Below are positions 1-7,145 of a stretch of DNA of 15,065 nucleotides, in pieces. Below the pieces are notes generated by a model. The model did not search any database. It saw only the letters and a program-made list of their open reading frames with translations, and was not told the origin of the DNA. The stretch is from Candidatus Shapirobacteria bacterium. GTDB taxonomy: Bacteria; Patescibacteriota; Microgenomatia; UBA12405. The number at the start of each line of letters is the position of its first letter. Position 1 is the stretch's first letter. The stretch covers positions 1-15,065 of the forward strand of contig JAGVHP010000045.1 of assembly GCA_020056515.1 (NCBI GenBank), read 5' to 3'. The position numbers and the translations under genes are program-made.

Positions 1-1
1 A

Positions 2-124
2 ATAACTAATTCTGAAGTCCGAAATAAATTCCATTATCTGGGAACAAATAACAGTCGTCGCTTCACTTGGTTCAAAAGTGGCCACCAACTTTTAAAGCTT
101 TTTGATCATCTATCTGGGGTATAA
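2..124 (+). CDS. C-terminal end of an unrecognised protein (5' truncated)
   Basis: An open frame enters from the left edge and runs 40 codons to TAA at 122-124. It ends in a basic and aromatic stretch (about residues 18-28 of the visible part, containing RRFTWFKSGH) followed by LLKLFDHLSGV. The frame lies directly upstream of the polysaccharide genes on the same strand and stops 7 bases before the next ATG, so it is probably the preceding gene of the same cluster. The visible tail is too short to assign a family. The other two forward frames are closed here. The stop codon lies inside the TATAAT box proposed for the next gene. Confidence 0.55.
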   Translation: MTNSEVRNKFHYLGTNNSRRFTWFKSGHQLLKLFDHLSGV

Positions 125-125
125 T
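120..125 (+). promoter_or_regulatory. Candidate -10 box for a leaderless start of the acetyltransferase gene
   Basis: A perfect TATAAT at 120-125 is followed by six bases and then the ATG at 132. Transcription starting about seven bases after the box would begin at the ATG itself, giving a leaderless mRNA. No good -35 hexamer is seen at 16-18 bases spacing, and the box overlaps the end of the upstream gene, so it may be chance. The same box-to-start spacing occurs at 14422-14434. Confidence 0.35.
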
Positions 126-131
126 TCATCC

Positions 132-695
132 ATGTTAAAACTTCTTCCCAAGGTCCTCAATCGCCTAAAAACAATTCTTGAAGAATTTTGGCTACTTATA
201 TTGCGAATTGTAGGCTTTATCCCCATTCACACCATTCGTAAAATATTTTACATTTTATCCGGTATTAATCTTCCTTTTGATTCCACCATTCACTTAGAAG
301 CCAACTTCTTTAAACCCTCTGGAATTACTATCGGCCACGACACCATTATTGGCTACCGGTCTTTTTTAGATGGACGGGGAAAACTCGCCATCGGTTCCCA
401 CGTCGATATTGCTTCCGAAGTCTTAATTTACACTGATGAACACAATGTTAATTCAGCTGATTTTGGTAATAGTTTCGCTCCGGTAAAAATTAGCGATTAT
501 GTTTTCATTGGCCCTCGGGCTATTATTTTACCCGGAGTTACTGTTGGTAGGGGAGCGGTAGTTGCTGCCGGTGCCGTGGTTACCAAAAGCATTCCTGATT
601 TCGAAATTTGGGGTGGTGTTCCAGCCAAAAAGATCGGTCTTCGCCGGGTTACTAATCCCGACTACTTACTTGGTCGGGCCATGTGGTTTCAATGA
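132..695 (+). CDS. Hexapeptide-repeat (left-handed beta-helix) O-acetyltransferase
   Basis: This 187-aa protein belongs to the maltose/NodL/chloramphenicol-type acyltransferase group, which moves acetyl from acetyl-CoA to a sugar hydroxyl in the cytoplasm. The N-terminal 45 residues are hydrophobic and amphipathic. The beta-helix runs from about residue 50 to 165 with hexapeptide turns (ITIGHDTIIG, LAIGSHVDIA, VFIGPRAIILPGVTVGRGAVV). The likely catalytic histidine is H104 in TDEHN. The closing GGVPAKKIG (161-169) is the typical CoA-binding end of the family. I chose ATG 132 over an in-frame TTG at 102, because TTG 102 would overlap the upstream gene by 23 bases and only adds a non-conserved tail. 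In a polysaccharide cluster it most likely acetylates a sugar of the polymer or its precursor; the exact acceptor cannot be told. It overlaps the next gene by ATGA at 692-695. Confidence 0.88.
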   Translation: MLKLLPKVLNRLKTILEEFWLLILRIVGFIPIHTIRKIFYILSGINLPFDSTIHLEANFFKPSGITIGHDTIIGYRSFLDGRGKLAIGSHVDIASEVLIYTDEHNVNSADFGNSFAPVKISDYVFIGPRAIILPGVTVGRGAVVAAGAVVTKSIPDFEIWGGVPAKKIGLRRVTNPDYLLGRAMWFQ

Positions 696-1234
696 TCAAA
701 ACAACCCTTATTATTACCTGGGTAGTTTTTAATATAATTGCTCTAATTTACCTTGTCACCCCTCCGCCTTTACTTAGGGATCTTCTCAACAGTGTCAGAT
801 CTACCCTACCCGGCGATACCGTTCAACTCAAAAATGTTTCCGGCTACTTCACCAATTTAACCCGCCGTGAGGTTATTAATTACTATTTATCCTTTTACAA
901 CCACCCGCTTCTTGTTCATTTAAACCACCCCCCGGAAAAATCAAAAACCATCTTTCGTGATACTATGCAAAGCTATTATCTTGAAGAGCTGGTTCTCCCT
1001 TTTAAGGAATCACTTTTTATTAATGGTTTTGAGTGGGAAAATGATGTTTTTACTAAACCCGAAAAACGCATTGCCAATAAACTAACATACAACGGCATTT
1101 CCTACTCCGCCAAAATTACCCTGAAAACCTTTCCGGTCTCGATTTTCAACCGTTTACTGATTTTTGGATTTTCTCAGGCATCCTTAATTCTAATTTTTCT
1201 TATTTATCGTCAGGCTCTAAAACATGAACACTAA
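692..1234 (+). CDS. Small two-TM protein of unknown function
   Basis: I do not recognise a family. The 180-aa product has a hydrophobic segment at about residues 5-23, a polar stretch of about 125 residues, and a second hydrophobic segment at about 153-172 ending in a short basic tail. This predicts two membrane helices with the middle domain on one side, probably outside. The middle part holds VSGYFTNLTRREVINYYLSF and a Trp-Glu-Asn element near 115. I use ATG 692, which forms an ATGA overlap with the acetyltransferase stop; an in-frame GTG at 683 is possible but less consistent with the packing. It overlaps the following GT2 gene by 11 bases. The position between an acetyltransferase and a glycosyltransferase suggests a role in export, scaffolding or modification of the polymer, but nothing in the sequence proves that. 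Confidence 0.8.
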   Translation: MIKTTLIITWVVFNIIALIYLVTPPPLLRDLLNSVRSTLPGDTVQLKNVSGYFTNLTRREVINYYLSFYNHPLLVHLNHPPEKSKTIFRDTMQSYYLEELVLPFKESLFINGFEWENDVFTKPEKRIANKLTYNGISYSAKITLKTFPVSIFNRLLIFGFSQASLILIFLIYRQALKHEH

Positions 1235-2156
1235 TCCTCTACTTTCCATCATCATCATTTCCTTTAATACTTGTCAAATCACCCTGGATTGCCTTAAATC
1301 TCTAAAAGCTGACAAAGGACTGGAGTTTGACCTAACCAAAGCTACTGCCTCTTCCAAAATTCCCACTGAGGTTATTGTAGTCGACAATAATTCTCACGAT
1401 GACAGTGTTGCCAAACTCCAAAATATCAACTGGATAAAATTAATTAAAAATACGGAAAATTCAGGTTTTGGTAAAGCCAACAATCAGGCCCTAAAAATTG
1501 CTTTGGGGCAATATTTTTTACTATTAAATTCGGACACCCTGATTCTCCATTCGGCTGTCAGTCAGTCTCTCAATTGGCTCTCGGCTCATCCGGAGGCGCA
1601 TATCTGTACCGCTCAACTTTTAAATGCCAACAAGTCTATTCAGGCTTCTGGTGGTTTTTTCCCAAATCTACTAAATGTTTTTGCTTGGTCTCTGGGTCTT
1701 GATGATCTTCCCTTATTCAATTACCTTATAAAACCTTTTCATCCCCACACTCCCTCTTTCTATACCCATGATAATTTTTTTCTAAAAGATCATCGTCAGG
1801 ATTGGGTCACCGGTGCCTTCATGCTTTTAAGACGTTCAATTTATGAAAGTGTCGGTGGCTTTGATGAAAAATATTTTATGTACGGTGAAGAAGTTGAGTG
1901 GAGCTACCGAATGCATCTAAAGTTTCCCCAATCTCAGTGTTGGTATCTGGTTGGCCCCCAAATTATTCACCTCGGCGGCGCTTCGGCCCTTAAACGCAGT
2001 GATCCGATTGTCCGGGAATATCAGGGAGCTCTTTCTTTTTTTAAAAAACACCGCCCCCTTTGGCAAATTTTCTTTGTTAAAATATTTTTCAAAACCAGCT
2101 GTTTTTTGAGAAGTTTTATTAACCCAATTTATCGTCAAGCCCAAAAAGAACTATGA
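1224..2156 (+). CDS. Family 2 glycosyltransferase (rhamnosyltransferase WbbL-like)
   Basis: The 310-aa cytosolic protein has the GT-A fold of GT2 enzymes, which transfer a sugar from a nucleotide donor to a growing chain with inversion. LLSIIIISFN (6-15) is the first beta strand, VIVVDNNSHDDS (50-61) binds the nucleotide, and NSD (102-104) stands at the DxD metal-binding position. WVTGAFMLLRR (194-204) and the GGFDEKYFMYGEEVEW element (211-226) form the acceptor/catalytic side typical of the WbbL branch. A 20-residue insert (about 29-48) separates the first helix from the VIVVD strand. ATG 1224 is the only usable start before the conserved strand. It overlaps the previous gene by 11 bases and the next by ATGA. 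Donor and acceptor sugars cannot be read from the sequence; rhamnose is only the most common assignment in this branch. Confidence 0.9.
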   Translation: MNTNPLLSIIIISFNTCQITLDCLKSLKADKGLEFDLTKATASSKIPTEVIVVDNNSHDDSVAKLQNINWIKLIKNTENSGFGKANNQALKIALGQYFLLLNSDTLILHSAVSQSLNWLSAHPEAHICTAQLLNANKSIQASGGFFPNLLNVFAWSLGLDDLPLFNYLIKPFHPHTPSFYTHDNFFLKDHRQDWVTGAFMLLRRSIYESVGGFDEKYFMYGEEVEWSYRMHLKFPQSQCWYLVGPQIIHLGGASALKRSDPIVREYQGALSFFKKHRPLWQIFFVKIFFKTSCFLRSFINPIYRQAQKEL

Positions 2157-3547
2157 ACATATTTCGGCCACTTTTAGCTGTCTTAATATTATTTATCCCC
2201 CTATACCCCAAATTCCCGTTGTTAAATTTCTCCAACACTTACGTTGCCCTCCGTCTCGACGATATTGTTATTGCTCTTGTATTTGCCATCTGGCTTCTAC
2301 TTCAAATAAAATCCCGTTTCCCCATCCTTAAAGAAAAATTTACCTGGTTTTTTCTGGCTTACTTTCTGGCCATCAGTAGCACCACTCTAATTGCTATCTT
2401 TATTTATCAAACCGAACCGGTAAACATCCTTCTTCTACATTTAATCCGTCGTTTCGAATATGTTTCTCTTTTCTTTATCACCCTCAGAGCCATGAATTCC
2501 AAAAAAGATCTCCTATATTTTTACCTTTTTCTGCTCTTATCTGTCACCGGTATCGCTGTCTATGGTTATGGTCAAAAATATCTTCAATTTCCGGTCATCT
2601 CCACCATGAACGAAGAGTTTTCCAAAGGCCAACTTCTGCAAATGAATGTCTGGACCAGAATTAGTTCCACTTTTGCCGGTCATTACGATTTGGCAGCTTA
2701 TTTAAGTTTGGTCTTAATCGTCCTTCTGGGAGTGATGTTAATTTACAAAAACATATTTCTTCGACTTTTTTCCTTTATTCTTTTTATGGTCTCCTTCCAT
2801 TTGCTGACCTTAACTGCTTCCCGAATTTCCTTTTTCGCTTTTTGGGGTGGTAGTGTCTTGGCCTTAGTTTTGATCCGCAAATATCTCTGGGTTATTCCCG
2901 TCTCTGTTCTGGTCACCTCCAGCATGCTTCAGTCAGTTGATTTAAATAAACGTCTTTTGGCTACCCTGCCTTTTTTTAAACCAAAGCCAACTCCAACTAT
3001 TATAATTGTTCCCACCAACACCCCCGCTCCTCTTCCTACCATTTCCGTCAAACCCACTCCTACCCCCATCCCCCTGCCAACCGTAAAACCAATCCCGACT
3101 ATTATCCGCCACGGACCAATTGATGAGCTTATTCCTATCGACATTGATGCCGGTGTTGCCCGATCCGGTGAAATCCGCTTTAATGTTGAATGGCCCAGAG
3201 CCATTGTCGCCTTCCGTAAAAATCCTGTATGGGGCACAGGGTTGGGGTCTATTTCCCTGGCCACCGACAACGATTATCTCCGGCTTTTAGGGGAAAGTGG
3301 TCTATTAGGTTTATTTACTTTTCTTTTCCCGATTTTTTATCTTATTTTCCGTAGTTTCCGACTTATAAAAACAAAAAGGCCCGATTCTACCATCCTCCTT
3401 GAACTGGTCTTTGTTGGCGTTGTCTTTTCTGCCCTGACCAATGCTATTTTTATCGATATTTTTGAAGCCTCCAAGGTGGCTTATGCTTTTTGGATTATTT
3501 TCGGAATCTACCATCAGCTTTCGAAATTTAACCAAAAGTCTCAGTGA
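2153..3547 (+). CDS. O-antigen ligase / Wzy-like polymerase membrane protein with Pro/Thr-rich loop
   Basis: The 464-aa product has about ten hydrophobic segments and the layout of the O-antigen ligase/polymerase (Wzy_C) superfamily, which joins lipid-linked glycans on the outer membrane face. Helices fill about residues 1-255 and 382-455. Between them lies a large extracytoplasmic loop. Its first part (276-318) is Pro/Thr-rich (PTPTPIPLPT and similar), and its second part carries GTGLGSISLATDNDYLRLLGESGLLG (361-386, read here in overlapping pieces: GTGLGS, DNDYLRLLGE, SGLLG), the conserved family motif. The usual His of that motif is Asp/Asn here. The ATG overlaps the GT2 stop (ATGA), and the gene ends in a GTGA overlap with the next. 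Whether it polymerises repeats or ligates a finished glycan to an acceptor is not decidable from sequence. Confidence 0.82.
   Translation: MNIFRPLLAVLILFIPLYPKFPLLNFSNTYVALRLDDIVIALVFAIWLLLQIKSRFPILKEKFTWFFLAYFLAISSTTLIAIFIYQTEPVNILLLHLIRRFEYVSLFFITLRAMNSKKDLLYFYLFLLLSVTGIAVYGYGQKYLQFPVISTMNEEFSKGQLLQMNVWTRISSTFAGHYDLAAYLSLVLIVLLGVMLIYKNIFLRLFSFILFMVSFHLLTLTASRISFFAFWGGSVLALVLIRKYLWVIPVSVLVTSSMLQSVDLNKRLLATLPFFKPKPTPTIIIVPTNTPAPLPTISVKPTPTPIPLPTVKPIPTIIRHGPIDELIPIDIDAGVARSGEIRFNVEWPRAIVAFRKNPVWGTGLGSISLATDNDYLRLLGESGLLGLFTFLFPIFYLIFRSFRLIKTKRPDSTILLELVFVGVVFSALTNAIFIDIFEASKVAYAFWIIFGIYHQLSKFNQKSQ
2978..3106 (+). repeat. Pro/Thr-rich low-complexity linker coding region
   Basis: Codons 276-318 of the ligase-like gene encode an irregular run of Pro-Thr and Pro-Ile/Val steps with few charged residues. 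At DNA level it is a C-rich degenerate repeat of CCCACT/CCTACC-type codons. Pro/Thr linkers outside the membrane are common in Microgenomates surface proteins (established from genome surveys as I recall them). Here the linker lies inside the big external loop, not at a terminus. Confidence 0.75.
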
Positions 3548-5010
3548 AGAAATACCATTACCTATTTCTATTTTTATCTCTAAGTATCGGACTTCTCCTC
3601 CGGCTCTATCATCTCTCCGCCCCGGTTGCCGATTGGCATTCATATCGACAAGTCGATACCGCTTCGGTTACCAAAAATTTTTTAAACAACGGCGTCAATC
3701 TGCTAATTCCAACTTATCACAACCTCTCGTCCGATCAATCCGGGCTCGACAACCCCCAAGGTCTTCGGATGGTGGAATTCCCTCTCTACAATCTATTATC
3801 CTGGTCCACCGTTAAACTTACCGGTCTTTCTGTTGATATTGCTTCCAGACTAACCTCAATTGTTTTGAGTCTTTTTTCGTCTCTTTTCATTTTCATTTTT
3901 GTCTTTTCCTTGACCTCAAAATTTGCTCCGGCCTTTTTAGCCATGCTCTCCTTTCTTTTATTGCCCTTTAATATCTATTATTCCCGAACCATTCTTCCAG
4001 AAAATGCGGCCGTCTTTTTTATGACTTTATCCTTGGTTTTATTCCGTTTCCATCCGATCCTAAGTAGTATTTTTTTGTCACTTTCCGCTCTCTGTAAACC
4101 CTTCACCCTCCTCCTGACTTTACCTATTTTTATTTTTCTTTTTTTTCGATTTAAAAAAACAAAAAATATTAATAAATTATTAAAAATAATCGTATTTTCT
4201 CTTATCTCTCTTGTTCCACTATTCCTTTGGCGTCACTGGATTCAGGCTTTCCCGGAAGGTATCCCCGCCTCCGCCTGGCTTCTTAATTTTTCCGACAAAA
4301 GAATTTTTCCTGAATGGTATCGGGGTTATCATATTGATTTTTTAAATCAAATCCTGATCCTTCGCCCCTACTGGTGGCGTTGGTTAATTCTGGAAAGAAT
4401 CAGTTTACTTATCTTGGGAGCTTTTGGCCTTATTCCGGTTACCCTGGGTTTATTTTACCAAAAATTTAACATTAATGTCATAAACTTTCTGGGGTTTATC
4501 GGAATATTTTTATATTTTGTCTTTGTTCCCGGTGGTAATATCCAGCATGATTATTATCAAATCTTAATTATCCCATTTATTTCTATCAGTCTTGGCTGTG
4601 GCTTCTACTACCTCCTCTACTTTACCCTTTCCCAAAAATTTCTATCTCTCTGTCTGGTTTTAATAATCTCCGCCTTTTCCCTATTTTTTTCGGCTGAAAA
4701 AGTTCTTCCGTTTTATCGCATCAATCGTCCCGAAATAATCGCTGCCGGAAAAATGGTTAATCAACTTACTCCCAAAAACAGCCTCATTATTGCTCCGTAT
4801 CTTGGCGATACCGCCCTTCTCTATCAATGTAATCGCCCGGGCTTTCCCATTGAAATTTATGATATCGCTAAGACAAAAAAATTTTTCCCCAACCAACCTC
4901 TTTATCTAGTATCTGTCAACTTTGATAATTACACCAACCAGCTAATAAAACTTTATCCCACTCTTTATAGATCTGATCAGTTTATTATTTTAGACCTCCA
5001 AAATGACTAA
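3544..5010 (+). CDS. Membrane-embedded glycosyltransferase, GT39/GT83-like (PMT/ArnT fold)
   Basis: The 488-aa polytopic protein resembles dolichol/undecaprenyl-phosphate-sugar dependent transferases (PMT_2 domain, GT-C fold). After a first helix (about 5-22) comes an external loop with VADWHSYRQVDTA (28-40), where D30 stands at the position of the family's catalytic acidic residue. MVEFPLYN (76-83) and RTILPENAAVFF (148-159) fit further family loops. About ten more helices follow to residue 395. A soluble C-terminal portion (about 395-488) contains NSLIIAPYLGD. These enzymes use lipid-phosphate sugars, not nucleotide sugars, and act outside the cytoplasmic membrane. The start is GTG 3544, whose GTGA overlaps the previous stop. 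The gene overlaps the following glycosyltransferase by 8 bases. The acceptor may be the polysaccharide made here or a protein; sequence alone does not say. Confidence 0.82.
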   Translation: MKKYHYLFLFLSLSIGLLLRLYHLSAPVADWHSYRQVDTASVTKNFLNNGVNLLIPTYHNLSSDQSGLDNPQGLRMVEFPLYNLLSWSTVKLTGLSVDIASRLTSIVLSLFSSLFIFIFVFSLTSKFAPAFLAMLSFLLLPFNIYYSRTILPENAAVFFMTLSLVLFRFHPILSSIFLSLSALCKPFTLLLTLPIFIFLFFRFKKTKNINKLLKIIVFSLISLVPLFLWRHWIQAFPEGIPASAWLLNFSDKRIFPEWYRGYHIDFLNQILILRPYWWRWLILERISLLILGAFGLIPVTLGLFYQKFNINVINFLGFIGIFLYFVFVPGGNIQHDYYQILIIPFISISLGCGFYYLLYFTLSQKFLSLCLVLIISAFSLFFSAEKVLPFYRINRPEIIAAGKMVNQLTPKNSLIIAPYLGDTALLYQCNRPGFPIEIYDIAKTKKFFPNQPLYLVSVNFDNYTNQLIKLYPTLYRSDQFIILDLQND

Positions 5011-6214
5011 GCGAAAAATATTAATGATTACTCCCTATATTCCCCGCCTTTATCAGTCTGGCGGTCAAAATAGTTCCTATTACTCCATTAAATATCTGTC
5101 TTCCCGAAACGACATTACTCTTATTTGTTTCAGCCGCGATGAAGAGGGTCTCCTAGAAATTCAAAAATACTGTCGTCAGGTAATTGTAGTTAAACGGGGT
5201 AAAACCTGGAATCTTAAAAATATCCTTTTGGCCGGTTTCAGTAAATATCCCTTTTTGGTTATCAACTACATTTCCACCGCTTTAAGTGATGCTATCAAAA
5301 ACGAACTCGACTGTAATCACTTTGACCTAATCCATTGCGATAGTTTCTACCCCATTCCCAACATTCCCCTCACGTCGGTTCCCATTGTTCTGGTTGATTT
5401 GACTATTGAATATCTGGTTTACCAACATTATGTTGAAAGTCTCCGGGGTTGGAAAAAAATAATTTCCCCGCTTTTATGGATTGACGTCCTGAAACTTAAA
5501 TATTGGGAAATCCATTATTGGAAAACCATTCACACTGTGGTCGCCTTTGCCTGGGAAGATCAAAAGTTAATCACCAAAACCACTGGACGTGCTGATATTG
5601 AATTATTTCAAAACGGGGTCGATAAAACTTTTTATCTCTCCACCCCCAAGGTTCCCAAAAGCCCCACTCCTGCCCTGTTATTTGGGTTCTCTAATATGAA
5701 ATGGATGCAAAACCGTGAATCGGTTGATCTGATTTTAGATCATGTTTGGCCCCAGATTATTCGGGATATTCCTGATTGTAAGCTTTACATTATTGGCCGT
5801 TTTGCTAAGGAGTTTTACGGACACCTGGGAAACAGCCACATCATCGTTGACGAAGCTGACATTGACGGCGGTATCTTCGATCGCTTCTACTATCTTTACC
5901 ACTGCTGGGCTCTAGTCGCCCCTATGGGTAGCGGGGGGGGGACTAGAAATAAATTTCTGGAAGCCATGGCTTGTGGTTTGCCGGTTATTACCACTCCCGA
6001 AGGTATGGGGGGAATTAAAATAAAAAATCAAGTTCACTCCATTGTCTGTTCGCTGCCCCGCGTTGCCGCCGAAACTATAGAGCTTTTAAAAAATAAATCA
6101 AAAATGCAAGAGATTGGTAAAAACGCCCGCACCTTAATCACTAAAAATTTTTCCTATGAAAAATGCGTGCTAGACTTAAATAATCTCTATGAAAAAATCA
6201 CCTCCAAGAAATAA
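5003..6214 (+). CDS. GT4-like glycosyltransferase (GT-B fold) containing a poly-G tract
   Basis: The 403-aa product has a GT-B layout. The N-terminal Rossmann domain starts KILMITPYIPRLYQSGGQNSSYY, here seen as KILMITPYIP (5-14) and SGGQNSS (19-25). The C-terminal donor domain starts near 222 (ALLFGFSNMKWMQN) and holds GRFAKEFYGHLG (265-276), then APMGSGGGTRNKF (306-318) and LEAMACGLPVITT (319-331). This last block is the donor-binding loop of GT4-type retaining enzymes. E320 matches the second Glu of the E-x7-E motif; the first is not conserved in standard form, as in several sugar transferases of this subgroup. Codons 311-313 are GGG GGG GGG, a G9 run in an otherwise AT-rich gene. A one-base slip there would destroy the donor domain. 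It overlaps the next GT2 gene by 26 bases. Donor and acceptor are unknown. Confidence 0.87.
   Translation: MTKRKILMITPYIPRLYQSGGQNSSYYSIKYLSSRNDITLICFSRDEEGLLEIQKYCRQVIVVKRGKTWNLKNILLAGFSKYPFLVINYISTALSDAIKNELDCNHFDLIHCDSFYPIPNIPLTSVPIVLVDLTIEYLVYQHYVESLRGWKKIISPLLWIDVLKLKYWEIHYWKTIHTVVAFAWEDQKLITKTTGRADIELFQNGVDKTFYLSTPKVPKSPTPALLFGFSNMKWMQNRESVDLILDHVWPQIIRDIPDCKLYIIGRFAKEFYGHLGNSHIIVDEADIDGGIFDRFYYLYHCWALVAPMGSGGGTRNKFLEAMACGLPVITTPEGMGGIKIKNQVHSIVCSLPRVAAETIELLKNKSKMQEIGKNARTLITKNFSYEKCVLDLNNLYEKITSKK
5933..5941 (+). repeat. G9 homopolymer inside a glycosyltransferase gene
   Basis: Nine consecutive G residues encode Gly311-Gly313 in the donor-binding loop. It is the longest G run in the window. 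Gain or loss of one base would shift the frame after residue 313 of 403. Poly-G tracts in surface-sugar transferases are the classic phase-variation switches of Campylobacter and Helicobacter (established). Use as a switch here is an inference. Confidence 0.9.
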
Positions 6215-7145
6215 CCCCATACTTTCCGTTGTTATATTAAACTATAACGCCAAGGACTTCTTGAAAAAATTAATCAACAGTATTGATCGCTCTAATCTTG
6301 GCCGATTTTTTATTGAAATAATCGTTGCCGATAATGCCTCTACCGACGACAGCTTTCTTCTGGCCAAAACTACCAACCAAAAAAACCCAAATATAAAATA
6401 TGTTTTTCATCGAAACACCGACAATGTTGGTTTTGCCGCCGGCAATAACCAGGGCTTGGCTGTGACCAATCCCAAATCTAAATATGTCCTATTTCTCAAC
6501 CCTGATACTACTGTCAACCCTGATACTTTCTTAAAAATGATTGAATTCTTTGAAAAAACCCCGGAGGCCGATGCGGCTACCTGCAATTTAATTTTGGCCA
6601 CCACCGGCCTGACTCAACCAGAATCCCACCGGGGTTTTCCCACTCCCTGGAATGCTTTTTGTCACTTTTTTGGAATTGGATTGCCTAAGCTCTTTCCCCA
6701 ATCGAAATTATTAAACGGCTACTTTTTAGGGCATCTTGACTATTCCCAAACTCAAACCATCGACGCTTGTGTCGGTGCATTTTTTATGCTTAAAAGATCA
6801 GTCGGGAACAGTGTCGGCTGGTGGAACGAAAAATACTTTTTCTACGGTGAAGATTTAGATTTCTGCTGGCAATTAAAACAACACGGTTTTTCCCTCTTCT
6901 TTTTCCCCGGTACTCAAACTATTCACTATCAGGGGATCTCTTCGGGTGGAATCAACCAAAAACAAAAGCTGTCTGCCGCCTCCCGGGTCACTAAGGTTAA
7001 GGTCGCCCAAGCTTCAACTACTGCCATGCGAATTTTTTATCAAGAAAATCTCATTAACCACTATCCCGCCTACCTTCGCTGGCTGATTTGGCTAGGAATC
7101 GACCTTCTCGAATTTTACCGTATCTTTAAAGCCAAATATTTATGA
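6189..7145 (+). CDS. Family 2 glycosyltransferase (WbbL-like), second copy type
   Basis: The 318-aa protein repeats the GT2 pattern. LSVVILNYN (12-20) is the first strand, IIVADNASTDDS (43-54) the nucleotide site, and LNPDT (101-105) the metal-binding DxD position. ACVGAFFMLKR (193-203) and a WWNEKYFFYGEDLDFCW element (about 211-227) provide the catalytic E-D pair. It is clearly of the same branch as the GT2 at 1224-2156 but not a recent duplicate, because identity is mostly confined to motifs. ATG 6189 is the only possible start: no ATG, GTG or TTG occurs in frame between it and the conserved LSVVILNYN strand. This start lies inside the Tyr-Glu codons (TAT GAA) near the end of the upstream gene, giving a 26-base overlap. 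It overlaps the NYN gene by ATGA. Sugar specificity is unknown. Confidence 0.9.
   Translation: MKKSPPRNNPILSVVILNYNAKDFLKKLINSIDRSNLGRFFIEIIVADNASTDDSFLLAKTTNQKNPNIKYVFHRNTDNVGFAAGNNQGLAVTNPKSKYVLFLNPDTTVNPDTFLKMIEFFEKTPEADAATCNLILATTGLTQPESHRGFPTPWNAFCHFFGIGLPKLFPQSKLLNGYFLGHLDYSQTQTIDACVGAFFMLKRSVGNSVGWWNEKYFFYGEDLDFCWQLKQHGFSLFFFPGTQTIHYQGISSGGINQKQKLSAASRVTKVKVAQASTTAMRIFYQENLINHYPAYLRWLIWLGIDLLEFYRIFKAKYL

Noticed and set aside
102..131. TTG start at 102 for the acetyltransferase
   Set aside because: It would overlap the upstream gene by 23 bases and adds a tail outside the conserved fold; ATG 132 fits better.
2929..3270. 113-aa minus-strand frame rich in Gly-Val-Gly
   Set aside because: It is the reverse complement of the Pro/Thr-rich codons of the ligase-like gene; the low complexity is a mirror image of the real linker.
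3441..3815. 124-aa + strand frame across the 3544 junction
   Set aside because: It overlaps two well-supported membrane protein genes in another frame and shows a Ser/Arg-rich random-looking sequence.
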